From Acidimicrobiia bacterium (GTDB lineage Bacteria > Actinomycetota > Acidimicrobiia > Acidimicrobiales > Aldehydirespiratoraceae), in the NCBI GenBank assembly GCA_022828135.1, contig JAJEJB010000040.1, forward strand, positions 96,275 to 160,274: 64,000 bases of DNA. The letters are read 5' to 3'. Shown piece after piece: positions 7,911 to 16,933 of the stretch (positions are counted from its first letter, which is position 1; every line of letters begins with the position of its first letter). A program made the translations under genes and the position numbers. The notes beneath the pieces are model-generated. The model made no database searches, had not been told where the DNA came from, and saw only the letters and a program-made list of their open reading frames with translations.

Positions 7911-8713
7911 CCGCATTGCCTCAGCCCGACGCGCTCGCAGCCGCGGCCGGGCAGTTGCGGGACGCGATGGCGGCGGGAGTGCCCTGCGAGCCGGTGCGGG
8001 ACATGCCCGGCCTCGAAGCCGCCGGCCCCGAAGCCGGATACGCCGTTCAGCGGCTCAACGCCGAGCATTGGCTGCGGGCCGGCCGCCGGGTGAGCGGGCA
8101 CAAGGTGGGCTTGACGAACCCGGCCGTCCAAGCGCAGCTCGGAATGGACGAGCCCATCTGGGGCGTGTTGTTCGCGGACCGGTGCCGCACCGACGGCGAC
8201 GACATCGGCGGTGCCGGGCTGATCGAGCCGCGGGTCGAGGTCGAGGTGGCGGTGGTGCTAGGCGCCGATCTGGACAAGGGCCAGCACACCGTGGCCGACG
8301 TGATCGGCGCCACCGCCTACGTGCTCCCCGCGTTCGAGATCGTCGACAGCCGCATCTCCGGCTGGGACATCACCAACTTCGACATGATCGCCGACAACGC
8401 CGGCGCCGGGCTCTACGTGCTCGGCACCCGTCCGGTGCCCCTGGCCGCGGTCGACCTCCGCCGGGCCGAGATGCGGCTCACCGTCAACGGCGAGGAGGCC
8501 GCCACCGGCTCCGGTGTGGCCTGCCTGGGCAACCCGTTGAACTCGGTGCTGTGGCTGGCCGACACCATGAGTCAGCGAGGCACCCCGCTACAGGCAGGCG
8601 AGACCATCATGACCGGCTCGCTGTGCCCCATGCAGCCCATCTCCCCGGGCGACGAGCTAGTAGCCGAGATCGAAGGCCTGGGCGCGGTAGAGACTCTGCT
8701 GCCTGCGACCTGA
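7907..8713 (+). CDS. 2-keto-4-pentenoate hydratase-type enzyme (FAH superfamily)
   Basis: The 268-residue protein resembles MhpD/XylJ-type 2-oxopent-4-enoate hydratases and the related 4-oxalocrotonate decarboxylases, which act on meta-cleavage products of aromatic rings. Supporting segments are SGHKVGLTNPAVQAQLG, the metal-ligand region EPRVEVEVAVVLG, and EIVDSRI followed by NAGAGLYVLG. The start GTG 7907 overlaps the stop of the formate dehydrogenase Fe-S gene (GTGA), so it is cotranscribed; a longer frame runs upstream inside that gene but is not coding. Its link to formate is not obvious: pathways that release formate from ring-cleavage products would connect them, which is inference. Hydratase versus decarboxylase cannot be decided by eye. 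Confidence 0.8.
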   Translation: MTALPQPDALAAAAGQLRDAMAAGVPCEPVRDMPGLEAAGPEAGYAVQRLNAEHWLRAGRRVSGHKVGLTNPAVQAQLGMDEPIWGVLFADRCRTDGDDIGGAGLIEPRVEVEVAVVLGADLDKGQHTVADVIGATAYVLPAFEIVDSRISGWDITNFDMIADNAGAGLYVLGTRPVPLAAVDLRRAEMRLTVNGEEAATGSGVACLGNPLNSVLWLADTMSQRGTPLQAGETIMTGSLCPMQPISPGDELVAEIEGLGAVETLLPAT

Positions 8714-8726
8714 AATCCTTTTCAAT

Positions 8727-9599
8727 CTAGGTGGAGGCGTCTGGCGGGGTCTTGCCTCTGGTTTCCGCAGCGGCGGCTACGGCTCGGCGGCGCAGGTGGA
8801 CCGTCCAGTCGGCCAGTCCCACTATGACGCCGCCGACGATGTTGCCCAGCGTGACCGCCACGAGGTTCTGGGCGATCCCGGCTGCGTCCAGCCGGCTCAC
8901 GTCGGCGGCGGTGAGCCCCGCGGCCGCCAGGGCGTCGGCCTCGGTGGCGACGAGAGCGCCGAACGGCAGGAAGAACATGTTGGCGACGGAGTGCTCGAAC
9001 CCGCCCGCGACGAAGGCGGTGACCGGCAGGGACACCGCCAGCAGCTTGTCGGTGACCGTGCGCCCCGCGGTGGCCATCCACACGGCCAGGCACACCAGCA
9101 TGTTGGCCACGATGCCCCGCAGGAAGGCGATCCCGAACGGGAGGTTCACCTTGCCGTCGGCCGAGGTCACGGAGAACTCGGAGAACGAGAAGTCCCCCTG
9201 CTCCCACCAGCGGCTGTAGAAGACCAGCACCACGATGATGAGGGCGCCGATCAGGTTGCCCACGTAGACCAGCGCCCAGTTGCGGGCCAGCTCCCTCGCC
9301 AGGATCGTGCGGCTGAGAACGCCCATCACCATGAGGTTGTTGCCGGTGAACAACTCGGCGCCGGTGACAACCACGAAGAACAGGCCCATCGTCAGTCCCA
9401 GCCCCATGATGAGACGGGTCGGCCCGGCGCCCAGTGTTGACTGCGCCGCGATCGTGCTCGTCAGCATCGCTCCCAGCGCAACGAACGCTCCGGCCATCAA
9501 CGCCAGCACGACCGTCGACGCCAGCATGGCCCGGGCCTTGCCTACGCCGGCTCGCACTAGCTGGGCGGCGGTCTCCTCCGGTGTCGGGGTGGCGCTCAT
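8727..9599 (-). CDS. Formate/nitrite transporter family channel (FocA-like)
   Basis: The 290-residue membrane protein of the FNT family forms pentameric aquaporin-like channels for formate, nitrite or similar small anions. The family signatures are clear: TGAELFTGNNLM after the second helix, and GGFEHSVANMFF with the conserved pore histidine near residue 195. Six hydrophobic segments are readable. It ends 14 bp from the hydratase gene, convergent with the formate dehydrogenase operon, so formate import or export is the likely role here; nitrite is the alternative. It is the last of a minus-strand run (3 bp after the GPP34 gene's stop on the transcript order it follows). Confidence 0.9.
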   Translation of the reverse strand: MSATPTPEETAAQLVRAGVGKARAMLASTVVLALMAGAFVALGAMLTSTIAAQSTLGAGPTRLIMGLGLTMGLFFVVVTGAELFTGNNLMVMGVLSRTILARELARNWALVYVGNLIGALIIVVLVFYSRWWEQGDFSFSEFSVTSADGKVNLPFGIAFLRGIVANMLVCLAVWMATAGRTVTDKLLAVSLPVTAFVAGGFEHSVANMFFLPFGALVATEADALAAAGLTAADVSRLDAAGIAQNLVAVTLGNIVGGVIVGLADWTVHLRRRAVAAAAETRGKTPPDAST

Positions 9600-9602
9600 C
9601 GT

Positions 9603-10259
9603 CTACACGCGGCCAGCTGCGAGCCACATTCCAATGTCGTGGATCGCCCGGGAGGTGGCTTGACCGATCAGATCGAGCCTGCGGACCTGGTCTATGCGCG
9701 CCCGGGCCTTGTCGTAGGCGCCCTCGGGCAGCAGTGCCGGCAGGAGGCCGCAGGCGTCGGCCAGGCCGATGATCACGATGTCGCGCGGGTCGGGAATATC
9801 GTCGCTGAGCAGCACTCCCAGGATGCGCAGCTTCACCTCGCGCTCCGCCCTGCCGTCGACGATCGGGTAGCGACGGGAGCGGAACACCCATAGGAAGCGT
9901 CCCTCGTCGTGCTCCAGGATGCCGCGCTCGACCAGGCGCGACAGCGCCTCCCGCCGGATCTCCGCAGCTCGTAGGGCTGTCTGCCCCACCCAGTACAGGG
10001 CATCGCGCTGCTCGCCGCCGGCGATCGCGGCCAGTGTCGGATCGAGCAGGCTGTCTCCGACGGGCGTCGGATCGACGAGGATGAGACGTCCCGGGTCGGT
10101 GTCGATGCGATTCTCCAGCGCGAGGTCCATGAGCACGCCGCCGGCGAGCGCGTTGTCCAGCGCGATACCCGGCACGGCCTCGAACTTCCCGCCCTCGTCT
10201 CGCAGCAGAAGCAGGAGGATCTCCTCGACGAATCTCAACAAGGTCCTCGTCGCCCCCAA
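9603..10259 (-). CDS. GPP34 (Golgi phosphoprotein 3) domain protein
   Basis: This 218-residue protein has the bacterial GPP34 pattern: a start FVEEILLLLLRDEGG, a GVLMDLALENRI helix, and an ending with LPALLPEGAYDKARARI and an amphipathic helix. In eukaryotes GOLPH3 binds phosphatidylinositol-4-phosphate; the actinobacterial homologues are of unknown function and may bind membranes. The open frame begins with TTG 10259; other starts just inside are possible. It lies between the FMN dehydrogenase gene (66 bp upstream) and the formate channel gene (gap 3 bp), so it is probably translated with the channel. Confidence 0.8.
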   Translation of the reverse strand: MGATRTLLRFVEEILLLLLRDEGGKFEAVPGIALDNALAGGVLMDLALENRIDTDPGRLILVDPTPVGDSLLDPTLAAIAGGEQRDALYWVGQTALRAAEIRREALSRLVERGILEHDEGRFLWVFRSRRYPIVDGRAEREVKLRILGVLLSDDIPDPRDIVIIGLADACGLLPALLPEGAYDKARARIDQVRRLDLIGQATSRAIHDIGMWLAAGRV

Positions 10260-10325
10260 GCCTGTGGTCGTCGTGCCGCGGCGGACGGCTCCACCGTCGG
10301 CGTGGACGGTTGGAACACTACCCCC

Positions 10326-11480
10326 TCAAGCTGGAGCGAAGTCGGGGTCGCGGTCTCGTAGCTCCTCCAGGCGCTGGCAGCCGAGCTGGTGCATCACGCT
10401 GGTGAGCTGCTGCTCGAACATCGAGGCCACGAAGCCGGCGCCCCCGGATCCGAGGGCGCACAGTCCGTACATGAACGCCCGGGCCGACAGCGTGAAGTCG
10501 GCGCCCAGGGCCAGCGCCCGAGCGATGTCCAGGCCACTTCGCACGCCGCCGTCGAACAGCACCGGCACTCTCCCGCCGATGCGCTCCACGACAGGCCCGA
10601 GGGCTTCGATGGCCGCGGGCGCGGCATCGAGTTGGCGTCCGCCGTGGTTCGACACCACTACTGCATCGGCACCCGTGTCGACGCAGCGCGCCGCGTCGTC
10701 GGCGTGCAAGATCCCCTTCACCACCACCGGGCCCGGCCACAGCTCGCAGGTCTCGGCCAGGTAGTCCCACGACAGGGTGCCGCCCAGGCTGGCCCCAACG
10801 AAGCCGGCCAGCTCCCGCAGGGTGGCCCGGTCCACGTAGCGCTCCAGGGTGTGGAACCGGGGCAGGCCGTTTCGCAGCAGCCAGAGCGTCCACGCCGGCC
10901 GGAGGGCGGCCTGGGTCACATGGCGGGGCGTGATGCGGGGCGGCATCGAGACCCGCTGGCGAGTCTGGCGTTCCCGCCGGGCGCGCGCCGGCACGTCGGC
11001 CGTCACCACCAGGACGCGGAAGCCGGCTTGCTGCGCCCGGCCGAGCAGGTCCTCACGGACGGCGACGTCTCGCGGCGGGTAGAGCTGGAACCAGCCCATA
11101 CCGCCGGCACGGGGCCCCACGTCCGAGACGTCGGCGGTGTTGACCGTGCTGGCCACGTACGGGATTCGGCACCGGGCCGCGGTCTCGGCCAGAGCGATGT
11201 CGGCACCGGGCCAGATCAGCCCGGTCAGGCCCACCGGGGCGATCCCCACCGGCAGCGAGTAGCGGACCCCGAACAGTTCGGTGCCGACGTCGGGCTCCAG
11301 CTCGCCTCTTAGGAACCGCGGCGTGAGCAGCACCCGCTGGAGGAACTCGGTGTTGCGGGCGCTGGACCGCTCGTCGCCCTCGCCGCTGTCGAGGTACTCC
11401 CAGGCGAACCGCGGTATCCGGCGCCGGGCCCGCCGGCGCAGATCGTCGACGGTCTGGTACTTAACGTAGGGGTCAGCCAC
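10326..11480 (-). CDS. FMN-dependent alpha-hydroxy-acid dehydrogenase/oxidase (LldD/HAO family)
   Basis: The 384-residue TIM-barrel flavoprotein oxidises an L-2-hydroxy acid such as lactate, glycolate or mandelate to the 2-oxo acid. Visible are the substrate/FMN sites: [13 protein letters not shown] at the start, [12 protein letters not shown], the [14 protein letters not shown] arginine region, VVVKGI (lysine), and the catalytic histidine in SNHGGRQLD, then [21 protein letters not shown] for FMN phosphate binding. The GTG start overlaps the stop of the upstream hydrolase gene by 8 bases, indicating coupled translation. Which hydroxy acid is used, and whether the electron acceptor is oxygen or a quinone, cannot be read from sequence. 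Confidence 0.9.
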   Translation of the reverse strand: MADPYVKYQTVDDLRRRARRRIPRFAWEYLDSGEGDERSSARNTEFLQRVLLTPRFLRGELEPDVGTELFGVRYSLPVGIAPVGLTGLIWPGADIALAETAARCRIPYVASTVNTADVSDVGPRAGGMGWFQLYPPRDVAVREDLLGRAQQAGFRVLVVTADVPARARRERQTRQRVSMPPRITPRHVTQAALRPAWTLWLLRNGLPRFHTLERYVDRATLRELAGFVGASLGGTLSWDYLAETCELWPGPVVVKGILHADDAARCVDTGADAVVVSNHGGRQLDAAPAAIEALGPVVERIGGRVPVLFDGGVRSGLDIARALALGADFTLSARAFMYGLCALGSGGAGFVASMFEQQLTSVMHQLGCQRLEELRDRDPDFAPA

Positions 11481-12246
11481 GCGCCGGAGTCAGCACGGAG
11501 CCGAACAGGGCCAGCGTCTGGGACCAGGCCCGCTCGGCGGCGGCCTCGTTGTACGTGTGCGCGTCCGGCCACGTGTAGGCGTGGTCGGCCCCCGGCAGTA
11601 TGTCGACCGTGACCCGGTCGCCCAGGGCGGAGACCGCCTGGATGAAGGGCTGCATGCTGGCCACGCTCATCATCTTGTCGGCCTCTCCGAAGCCGGCGTA
11701 GAGCGAGCCGGCCAAGCCTCCGGCGGTCAGGTGGGGCGAGTCGGGCTCACCGTCCACCAGGAAGGACGGATGCCACATCGCGCCCGCCTTGAACTGATCG
11801 GGCAGGCGAATCATGGTGCGGAACACGGCCCGAGCCCCTAGGCAGAAGCCGATGCAGCCGGCTGGCGCCAGCGACCCTGCCGGCCGGTCGGCGGCCACCG
11901 CCTCCAGCGCGGCGTCGAGGTCGTTCTGGATGCCCTCGTCGGTAAGCGACATCATCAGCGACACCAACCGGTCCCCGGCGCCCGGGTCGGCGGCCAGCTC
12001 GGCCGGGCCGTAGCCGATCATCCGTCCGTGGCGGTGGTAGAGATCCGGCAGGATCACGTCGTAGCCGTTGGCGGCCAGACGCCTCCCGAAGACTCTCAGG
12101 CCCTCGCGGATGCCGGGCTTGTCCATGAACATAACGATCAGCGGGTGCGGCCCCCCGCCCGATGCCGGCCGCATGCGGGGCACAGCCAGCGGCTCACCAT
12201 CGCTGACCGTCTCGAGGATCGACTCCTGGACTTCAAGCAGGCTCAT
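11473..12246 (-). CDS. Dienelactone hydrolase family protein
   Basis: The 257-residue alpha/beta hydrolase has the DLH features: nucleophile cysteine in [10 protein letters not shown] (Cys in place of Ser is typical of the family), and the catalytic His in GADHAYTW near the C-terminus. Family members open dienelactones or hydrolyse related esters. A 60-codon upstream extension is in frame, but ATG 12246 ([14 protein letters not shown]) fits family starts better and leaves the palindrome at 12312-12362 non-coding. It is the first gene of the minus-strand run with the FMN dehydrogenase, GPP34 and formate channel genes. Confidence 0.85.
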   Translation of the reverse strand: MSLLEVQESILETVSDGEPLAVPRMRPASGGGPHPLIVMFMDKPGIREGLRVFGRRLAANGYDVILPDLYHRHGRMIGYGPAELAADPGAGDRLVSLMMSLTDEGIQNDLDAALEAVAADRPAGSLAPAGCIGFCLGARAVFRTMIRLPDQFKAGAMWHPSFLVDGEPDSPHLTAGGLAGSLYAGFGEADKMMSVASMQPFIQAVSALGDRVTVDILPGADHAYTWPDAHTYNEAAAERAWSQTLALFGSVLTPARG

Positions 12247-12311
12247 GCTCGGCCAAGCTACCGGGGCAGCGGCACGGGCACCCGGGACTGCCCGCCTGCG
12301 GCTGCTCCGCT

Positions 12312-12362
12312 CGTTCTTGACGTAGTTGACCTCACCAGAGCGGCACAACTGCGTCAAGAACG
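12312..12362. promoter_or_regulatory. Long inverted repeat in a divergent promoter region
   Basis: CGTTCTTGACGTAGTTG (12312-12328) and CAACTGCGTCAAGAACG (12346-12362) match over 17 bp with one mismatch that would be a G-U pair in RNA; the loop is 17 bases. It lies in the 179-bp gap between the divergently transcribed DLH and ATP-grasp genes. It could be a two-site operator for a dimeric regulator, an RNA hairpin in a leader, or a remnant of a small mobile element. No T-run follows on either side, so a simple terminator is unlikely. Confidence 0.6.
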
Positions 12363-12425
12363 GAGACAGGCCTTCGGCCGGGGCGTCGGCCGCGCTACTG
12401 GAGCGGTCCGCGGCGTGATCTACCA

Positions 12426-13910
12426 TTGTCGGTCGTGGTCGATCCGTTGCTTGAGCCTGGTGCGGGGCTGCTAGATGAGTACGACGCGGGCGGATGGTAC
12501 GACGAGGCCTTCGACGCCGACGGTTCGGTGCGCGACGCCTACAGCCGCATCGTCGAGCGGTTCCGGGAACTCGACGTCGACGAGATCAAGCGGCTCGAGA
12601 AGCTCGTGGCCGACGAGTTCCGCCGCCAGGGCATCACCTTCACCGTCTACAGCGAGGAGGAGGGCACCGAGCGCATATGGCCCATGGACCTCTTCCCCCG
12701 GCTCATCGCCGCCGCCGAGTGGGACGAGCTGGCCCGGGGCCTTACCCAGCGGGTCGCGGCCCTCAACTGCTTCCTGGCCGACCTGTACAACGGCGGGGCG
12801 GCCGCGGTCGCCGACGGCGTGGTGCCCCGGTGGCTGGTGATGTCGTCGCAGGGCTTCGAACGCAACGCCATGGGCATCGCCGTGCCCCACTCCGCACACT
12901 GCAACGTGGCCGGGATCGACGTGGTGCGCGACGCCGACGGCCGTTACCGGGTGCTGGAGGACAACCTGCGCAGCCCCAGCGGCATCTCCTACGTGGTCGA
13001 GAACCGGGCGGCCATGGCCAAGGCCTGCAGCTGGCTGTTCTACGACCACGCCGTGCAGCCCACCGAGCAGTACGGCCAGATGCTGCGCTCCACGCTGGAG
13101 TCGATGGCGCCTGGAGGCGGGGACGATCCCCACATCGTGGTGCTGACCCCGGGCATCTTCAACTCCGCCTACTTCGAGCACGCCTTCCTGGCCCGCTCGA
13201 TGGGGGTGGAGCTGGTTGAGGGCAGGGACCTGGTCGTCGACGGCCACAGCGTGTACACCCGAACCATCGAGGGCCTGGTCAGGGTGGACGTGATCTACCG
13301 GCGCATCGACGACGACTTCCTTGATCCGGTGGCCTTCCGGCCCGACTCGAATCTGGGCGTGCCCGGCCTCCTCAGCGCGTTGCGGGCCGGCACCGTCACG
13401 GTGTGCAACGCGCTCGGCAACGGTGTCGTCGACGACAAGGGCGTCTACCCCTACGTGCCCGAACTGATCCGTTACTACCTGGGTGCCGAACCCATCATCG
13501 ACAACGTCACCACCTACATGATGTGGGACCCCGACCAGCGGCGCGAGGCTCTGGGCCGGCTGGACGAACTGGTGGCCAAGCCGGTGGGCGAATCCGGTGG
13601 CTACGGCGTACTGATCGGCCCCCACGCCACCGAGCAGGAACTGGACCAGGCCCGGGCCACGATCGAGGCCGAGCCCAGAGACTGGATCGTCCAGGAGTTG
13701 GTGCAGCTGTCCACGCTGCCCTCGGTCGCTGATGACCGCCTTGAGCCCCGCCATCTCGACCTGCGGCCCTTCGTGCTTACCGGCGAGCGGACCCAGGTCT
13801 TCCCCGGCGGACTCACCCGGGTGGCCATGCGCCGGGGATCGCTCATCGTCAACTCCTCCCAGGGCGGGGGCTCCAAGGACACCTGGGTCCTGGCCCCCGA
13901 GGCGCCATGA
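12426..13910 (+). CDS. Circularly permuted ATP-grasp type 2 protein (DUF404/DUF407)
   Basis: The 494-residue protein belongs to the circularly permuted ATP-grasp family, predicted to form peptide-like amide bonds with ATP. Recognisable blocks: [47 protein letters not shown] (Mg/ATP site), the [16 protein letters not shown] block, and [12 protein letters not shown] as the ATP-binding loop. The frame opens at TTG 12426; GTG 12435 is an alternative. It leads a tight operon with alpha-E and transglutaminase-like proteins, a trio seen repeatedly in bacteria and proposed (from comparative genomics) to make and process a peptide tag or small peptide. The actual product is unknown. Confidence 0.88.
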   Translation: MSVVVDPLLEPGAGLLDEYDAGGWYDEAFDADGSVRDAYSRIVERFRELDVDEIKRLEKLVADEFRRQGITFTVYSEEEGTERIWPMDLFPRLIAAAEWDELARGLTQRVAALNCFLADLYNGGAAAVADGVVPRWLVMSSQGFERNAMGIAVPHSAHCNVAGIDVVRDADGRYRVLEDNLRSPSGISYVVENRAAMAKACSWLFYDHAVQPTEQYGQMLRSTLESMAPGGGDDPHIVVLTPGIFNSAYFEHAFLARSMGVELVEGRDLVVDGHSVYTRTIEGLVRVDVIYRRIDDDFLDPVAFRPDSNLGVPGLLSALRAGTVTVCNALGNGVVDDKGVYPYVPELIRYYLGAEPIIDNVTTYMMWDPDQRREALGRLDELVAKPVGESGGYGVLIGPHATEQELDQARATIEAEPRDWIVQELVQLSTLPSVADDRLEPRHLDLRPFVLTGERTQVFPGGLTRVAMRRGSLIVNSSQGGGSKDTWVLAPEAP

Positions 13911-13953
13911 CGGCGGAGTACCGGCAGCCAGGGAACCCGCCCCGGAGCACACC

Positions 13954-14967
13954 ATGATCCTGGCCCGTCACGCCGAGGCGCTGCTGTGGACGGGCCGCTA
14001 CCTGGAGCGGGCCGAGTCCACGTCGAGGTGCCTCAACTACGCGGCCAACTCGATCACCCACCTGCGCGGCGACGAGGCCCGCGCCGAGGGCGAGCTGATG
14101 GTCAGGACCCTCGGGCTACAGGAGGAGTTGGAGGCCGTCGGGCCGCTGGAGAGCCAGCCGCAACTGGTCGCGTTCCTGCTGTCCGACACCGACAATCCCG
14201 GTTCGGTGGTATCGGCCGTCATCGCGGTCCGCGAGAACCTGCGCTCGGTTCGCGACCGGATACCGATCGAGCTGTGGGAGGAGGCCAACGGCCTCTACCT
14301 CAGGTTCCCGTTCCTCGGCCACACCAACGCCGCCCCGGCCGGGCTCCACGAGGTGCTGCTGATGGTGCGGCGGGCCTGCCTGGCCATCTCCGGGATCCTC
14401 AACGAGGGCATGCGACGCGACGAGGGGCACGCCTTCGTGGTCGTCGGCCGGATGCTGGAACGCTCGATCTTCACGGTGGGCCTGCTCGAGGCCAGCCACT
14501 CCGACGCCCGCGGGACGATGGACGCAACCCGGATGCTGCGGCTCACCAGCTCGTTGCAGGCGTACCACCGCCAGCACGGCAACGCTCCCGACCCCGACGG
14601 CGTCGTGCGTTACCTGCTGCACGCCCCGGACCTGCCCCGTTCGGTGCTGTCATGCCTCAGCCGGGCCGAGGAGGGCCTCACCGGTCTGGGCGCGAACGCC
14701 GCGGCTCTGGACCGCGCCCGCCGCAAGGCGGCCCTGCTGCGAGCCCGGTTGGAACTCGGCGAGGTTGAGGAGGCTATGGCGTCCGCCCCGGTGGCGACAC
14801 TGCAGGACTTCGCCGTGCAGCTCGCGGGACTGGCCAGCGACGTGCATGCCGGCATCGTGCCGCCGCTGGCCATGGCCACGGTCCAAGCCCAGTACGTCCG
14901 CCCCGGCGATGCGGGCCAACCCGGCGATGCGGGCGAACCCGGCCATGCCGGCGAGGGGGCGTCGTGA
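13954..14967 (+). CDS. Alpha-E domain protein (DUF403)
   Basis: The 337-residue, almost all-helical protein is typical of DUF403: it begins MILARHAEALLWTGRYLERAE, the family signature, and has the conserved helix pair around SAVIAVRENLRSVRDRIP and LERSIFTVGLLE. Its biochemical role is unknown; it always accompanies the permuted ATP-grasp protein. ATG 13954 was chosen over the longer frame because the signature starts there. The C-terminal tail is a short repeat PGDAGQ/PGDAGE/PGHAGE coded by tandem 18-mers (about 14905-14950), which is outside the family fold and probably a slippage product. Its TGA overlaps the next gene's GTG. Confidence 0.88.
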   Translation: MILARHAEALLWTGRYLERAESTSRCLNYAANSITHLRGDEARAEGELMVRTLGLQEELEAVGPLESQPQLVAFLLSDTDNPGSVVSAVIAVRENLRSVRDRIPIELWEEANGLYLRFPFLGHTNAAPAGLHEVLLMVRRACLAISGILNEGMRRDEGHAFVVVGRMLERSIFTVGLLEASHSDARGTMDATRMLRLTSSLQAYHRQHGNAPDPDGVVRYLLHAPDLPRSVLSCLSRAEEGLTGLGANAAALDRARRKAALLRARLELGEVEEAMASAPVATLQDFAVQLAGLASDVHAGIVPPLAMATVQAQYVRPGDAGQPGDAGEPGHAGEGAS

Positions 14968-15932
14968 GGCTCGGCATCTCCTACCGGATGCACTTCCGCT
15001 ACTCGGAGCCGGTGACCGAATGCCAGAACGAGGTGCGGGTGCGGCCCCGCGACGACGATCACCAGAGGGTGCTGTCGTACCGGCTGACATCGCAGCCGCA
15101 GCTCCAGGTGCTCTCGGTGCGCGACTACTGGGGCACGGTCGTGGAGCATCTCGGCATCCGCACCCCCCACACAGAACTGGAGCTGCTGGCTGAGGCGACC
15201 GTGGAGACCGCCCCCCGCCCCGGGCCGGCCGGGGCTCCGGCGGTCTCGGCGCTGGATGACACCGGCTTCCGGCTGGACCACCTCGAATTCCTGGAGCCGT
15301 CCCGGCACGTCGACTGGCACCCCGGCGACGCCGTCGAGAAGCGGGCCGCAGCCGCGGTCGCAGGAGCCGCGTCCGTGCCGGAGATGGTCTCCGCGGTGGC
15401 AGCCGATGTGCGAGGAGCGTTGAGCTACGAGCAGGGCGCCACCGAAATCGGGGTCTCCCTGGCGGAATTGCTTGAGGGAGGGGCGGGCGTCTGCCAGGAC
15501 TTCGCGCACCTGGCCCTCGGCATGCTGCGAAGTGTCGGTGTTCCCGCCCGCTACGTCTCGGGGTACCTGTTCGCGGCGGATGAGACCTCAGCGAATGCCG
15601 AGACCGCCGAGGTCGTGACGGTGCAGACCCATGCCTGGATCGAGGTCGCCTTGCCCGGCTCGGGCTGGTGGGCGCTCGACCCGACCAATGGCGGCCCGGT
15701 CTCCGAGCGCCACGTCGTCATCGGCTGCGGGCGCGACTACGGCGACGTGCCGCCGGTGAGGGGCGCCTTCATGGGCTCGGGCACCGCAGAGGTCGACGCT
15801 GAAGTGGTCATCGGGAGGCATGTCGAGGGACCGCCCGCGGCCGCAACGAGCGTTCCGCCCCGGCAGATCACCACGATCGCGGCGCCGCCAACCCAGGAAT
15901 GGCGACACCAGCAGAGCCAGCAGCAGCAGTGA
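14964..15932 (+). CDS. Transglutaminase-like cysteine protease of the ATP-grasp/alpha-E operon
   Basis: The 322-residue protein has the N-terminal beta domain found in these transglutaminase-like proteins (ISYRMHFRYSEPVTECQNEVRV) and a C-terminal catalytic domain with the Cys-His-Asp triad: GVCQDFAHLAL (Cys), THAWIEV (His) and WWALDPTNG (Asp). Such proteins are thought to cleave or transfer peptides and work with the two preceding genes. The C-terminus is a low-complexity tail ending in QQSQQQQ. GTG 14964 overlaps the alpha-E stop. The proteasome-like Anbu subunit that accompanies the trio in some genomes is not in this stretch. Confidence 0.88.
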   Translation: MRLGISYRMHFRYSEPVTECQNEVRVRPRDDDHQRVLSYRLTSQPQLQVLSVRDYWGTVVEHLGIRTPHTELELLAEATVETAPRPGPAGAPAVSALDDTGFRLDHLEFLEPSRHVDWHPGDAVEKRAAAAVAGAASVPEMVSAVAADVRGALSYEQGATEIGVSLAELLEGGAGVCQDFAHLALGMLRSVGVPARYVSGYLFAADETSANAETAEVVTVQTHAWIEVALPGSGWWALDPTNGGPVSERHVVIGCGRDYGDVPPVRGAFMGSGTAEVDAEVVIGRHVEGPPAAATSVPPRQITTIAAPPTQEWRHQQSQQQQ

Positions 15933-15963
15933 GCCGCGCCGCCGGCCCCGGGAGGCAGGCTCG

Positions 15964-16932
15964 TCAGCGCCGGGCCAGACGCGCCATCTCGCGCACGAGT
16001 TGCATCAAGTCGGGCGGGACGTACGCCGGGTCGAGATCGACGTAGACGGCGTGAACGTTGACCGCCAGCCGCTCGCTGTCGGTCCATTCGCCGAACTCGC
16101 CGAGGTCGATGTCGCGGGCGGCCTCTGCGGCCGGCATCCCGGCGTTGTGCCGCTCGGTCGCCTCCTGCTGCACGAAGGTCAGGTAGTCCCGGACCATCGC
16201 CGGGCCGCGCTCGTCGGTCACCGGACCGTGCCCGGGCACGATGACGTCGGCGCCGAGTTCGAGGATCAAGTCGCAGGCACGGACCCAGTTGTCGACCGGG
16301 CCCGACCACACGATGGGCGTGCCGTAGACGAACAGGATGTCCCCGGTGAAGACGGTCCGGGCGTCCGGCACGTGGACCAGCAGATCGCCTCTGGTGTGGG
16401 CCGGGCCGACGTCGATCAACTCGACGGCGCGCCCGCCGACGGTCAGGTCCAAGCGATCCGCGAAGACCCTGGTGGGCGGAGTGGCCACGATGCCGCCGAA
16501 GTCGAACGGGCCGAAGGCGGCCCGGATGTAGTCGTTCACCACCGGATCGCCGAAGTCCGCCGCCACCATCGCCGCCAGGGCCGCGGCCGGCACCTCCTGG
16601 AACTCCTCGAGACACCCCTCGGTAGCCACGATCTCGGCGCCCGTGACGAGCTGGTTGCCGTAGCAGTGGTCGCCGTTGGCGTGCGTATTGACCAGGGTTC
16701 GGATCGGCCTGGTGGCCGTTATGGCGTCCATGCTGTGCAGCATCGCCCGTGTCAGCGCCAGGTCGAACAGCGTGTCGACCAGCAGGGACCGGCCGTCGCC
16801 GGCGACGAGGCCCGCGTTGCTCCATCCCCAGCTGCCGTCGGGCTGAAGGTACGCCCAGAGCCCGTCACCTATCTCGGCCAGCCCGTGGTCGAAGCTGATC
16901 CCGGCCATAGCCGCGCCTCCTCTGCCGGCCAT
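15964..16932 (-). CDS. Metallo-beta-lactamase-fold hydrolase
   Basis: The 322-residue protein has the MBL metal-binding signature in a variant form, NTHANGDHCYGNQL, plus GPAHTRGDLLVHVP (second metal His), FTGDILF (bridging Asp) and VPGHGPV (last His). It looks like the cyclase/glyoxalase-II-like branch that hydrolyses esters or thioesters, not a beta-lactamase; the substrate is unknown. The start at ATG 16932 lies one base after the stop of the upstream exporter gene, which suggests coupling; ATG 16908 is an alternative and the frame extends to 16998. There is no visible signal peptide, so it is probably cytosolic. Confidence 0.82.
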   Translation of the reverse strand: MAGRGGAAMAGISFDHGLAEIGDGLWAYLQPDGSWGWSNAGLVAGDGRSLLVDTLFDLALTRAMLHSMDAITATRPIRTLVNTHANGDHCYGNQLVTGAEIVATEGCLEEFQEVPAAALAAMVAADFGDPVVNDYIRAAFGPFDFGGIVATPPTRVFADRLDLTVGGRAVELIDVGPAHTRGDLLVHVPDARTVFTGDILFVYGTPIVWSGPVDNWVRACDLILELGADVIVPGHGPVTDERGPAMVRDYLTFVQQEATERHNAGMPAAEAARDIDLGEFGEWTDSERLAVNVHAVYVDLDPAYVPPDLMQLVREMARLARR

Positions 16933-16933
16933 G

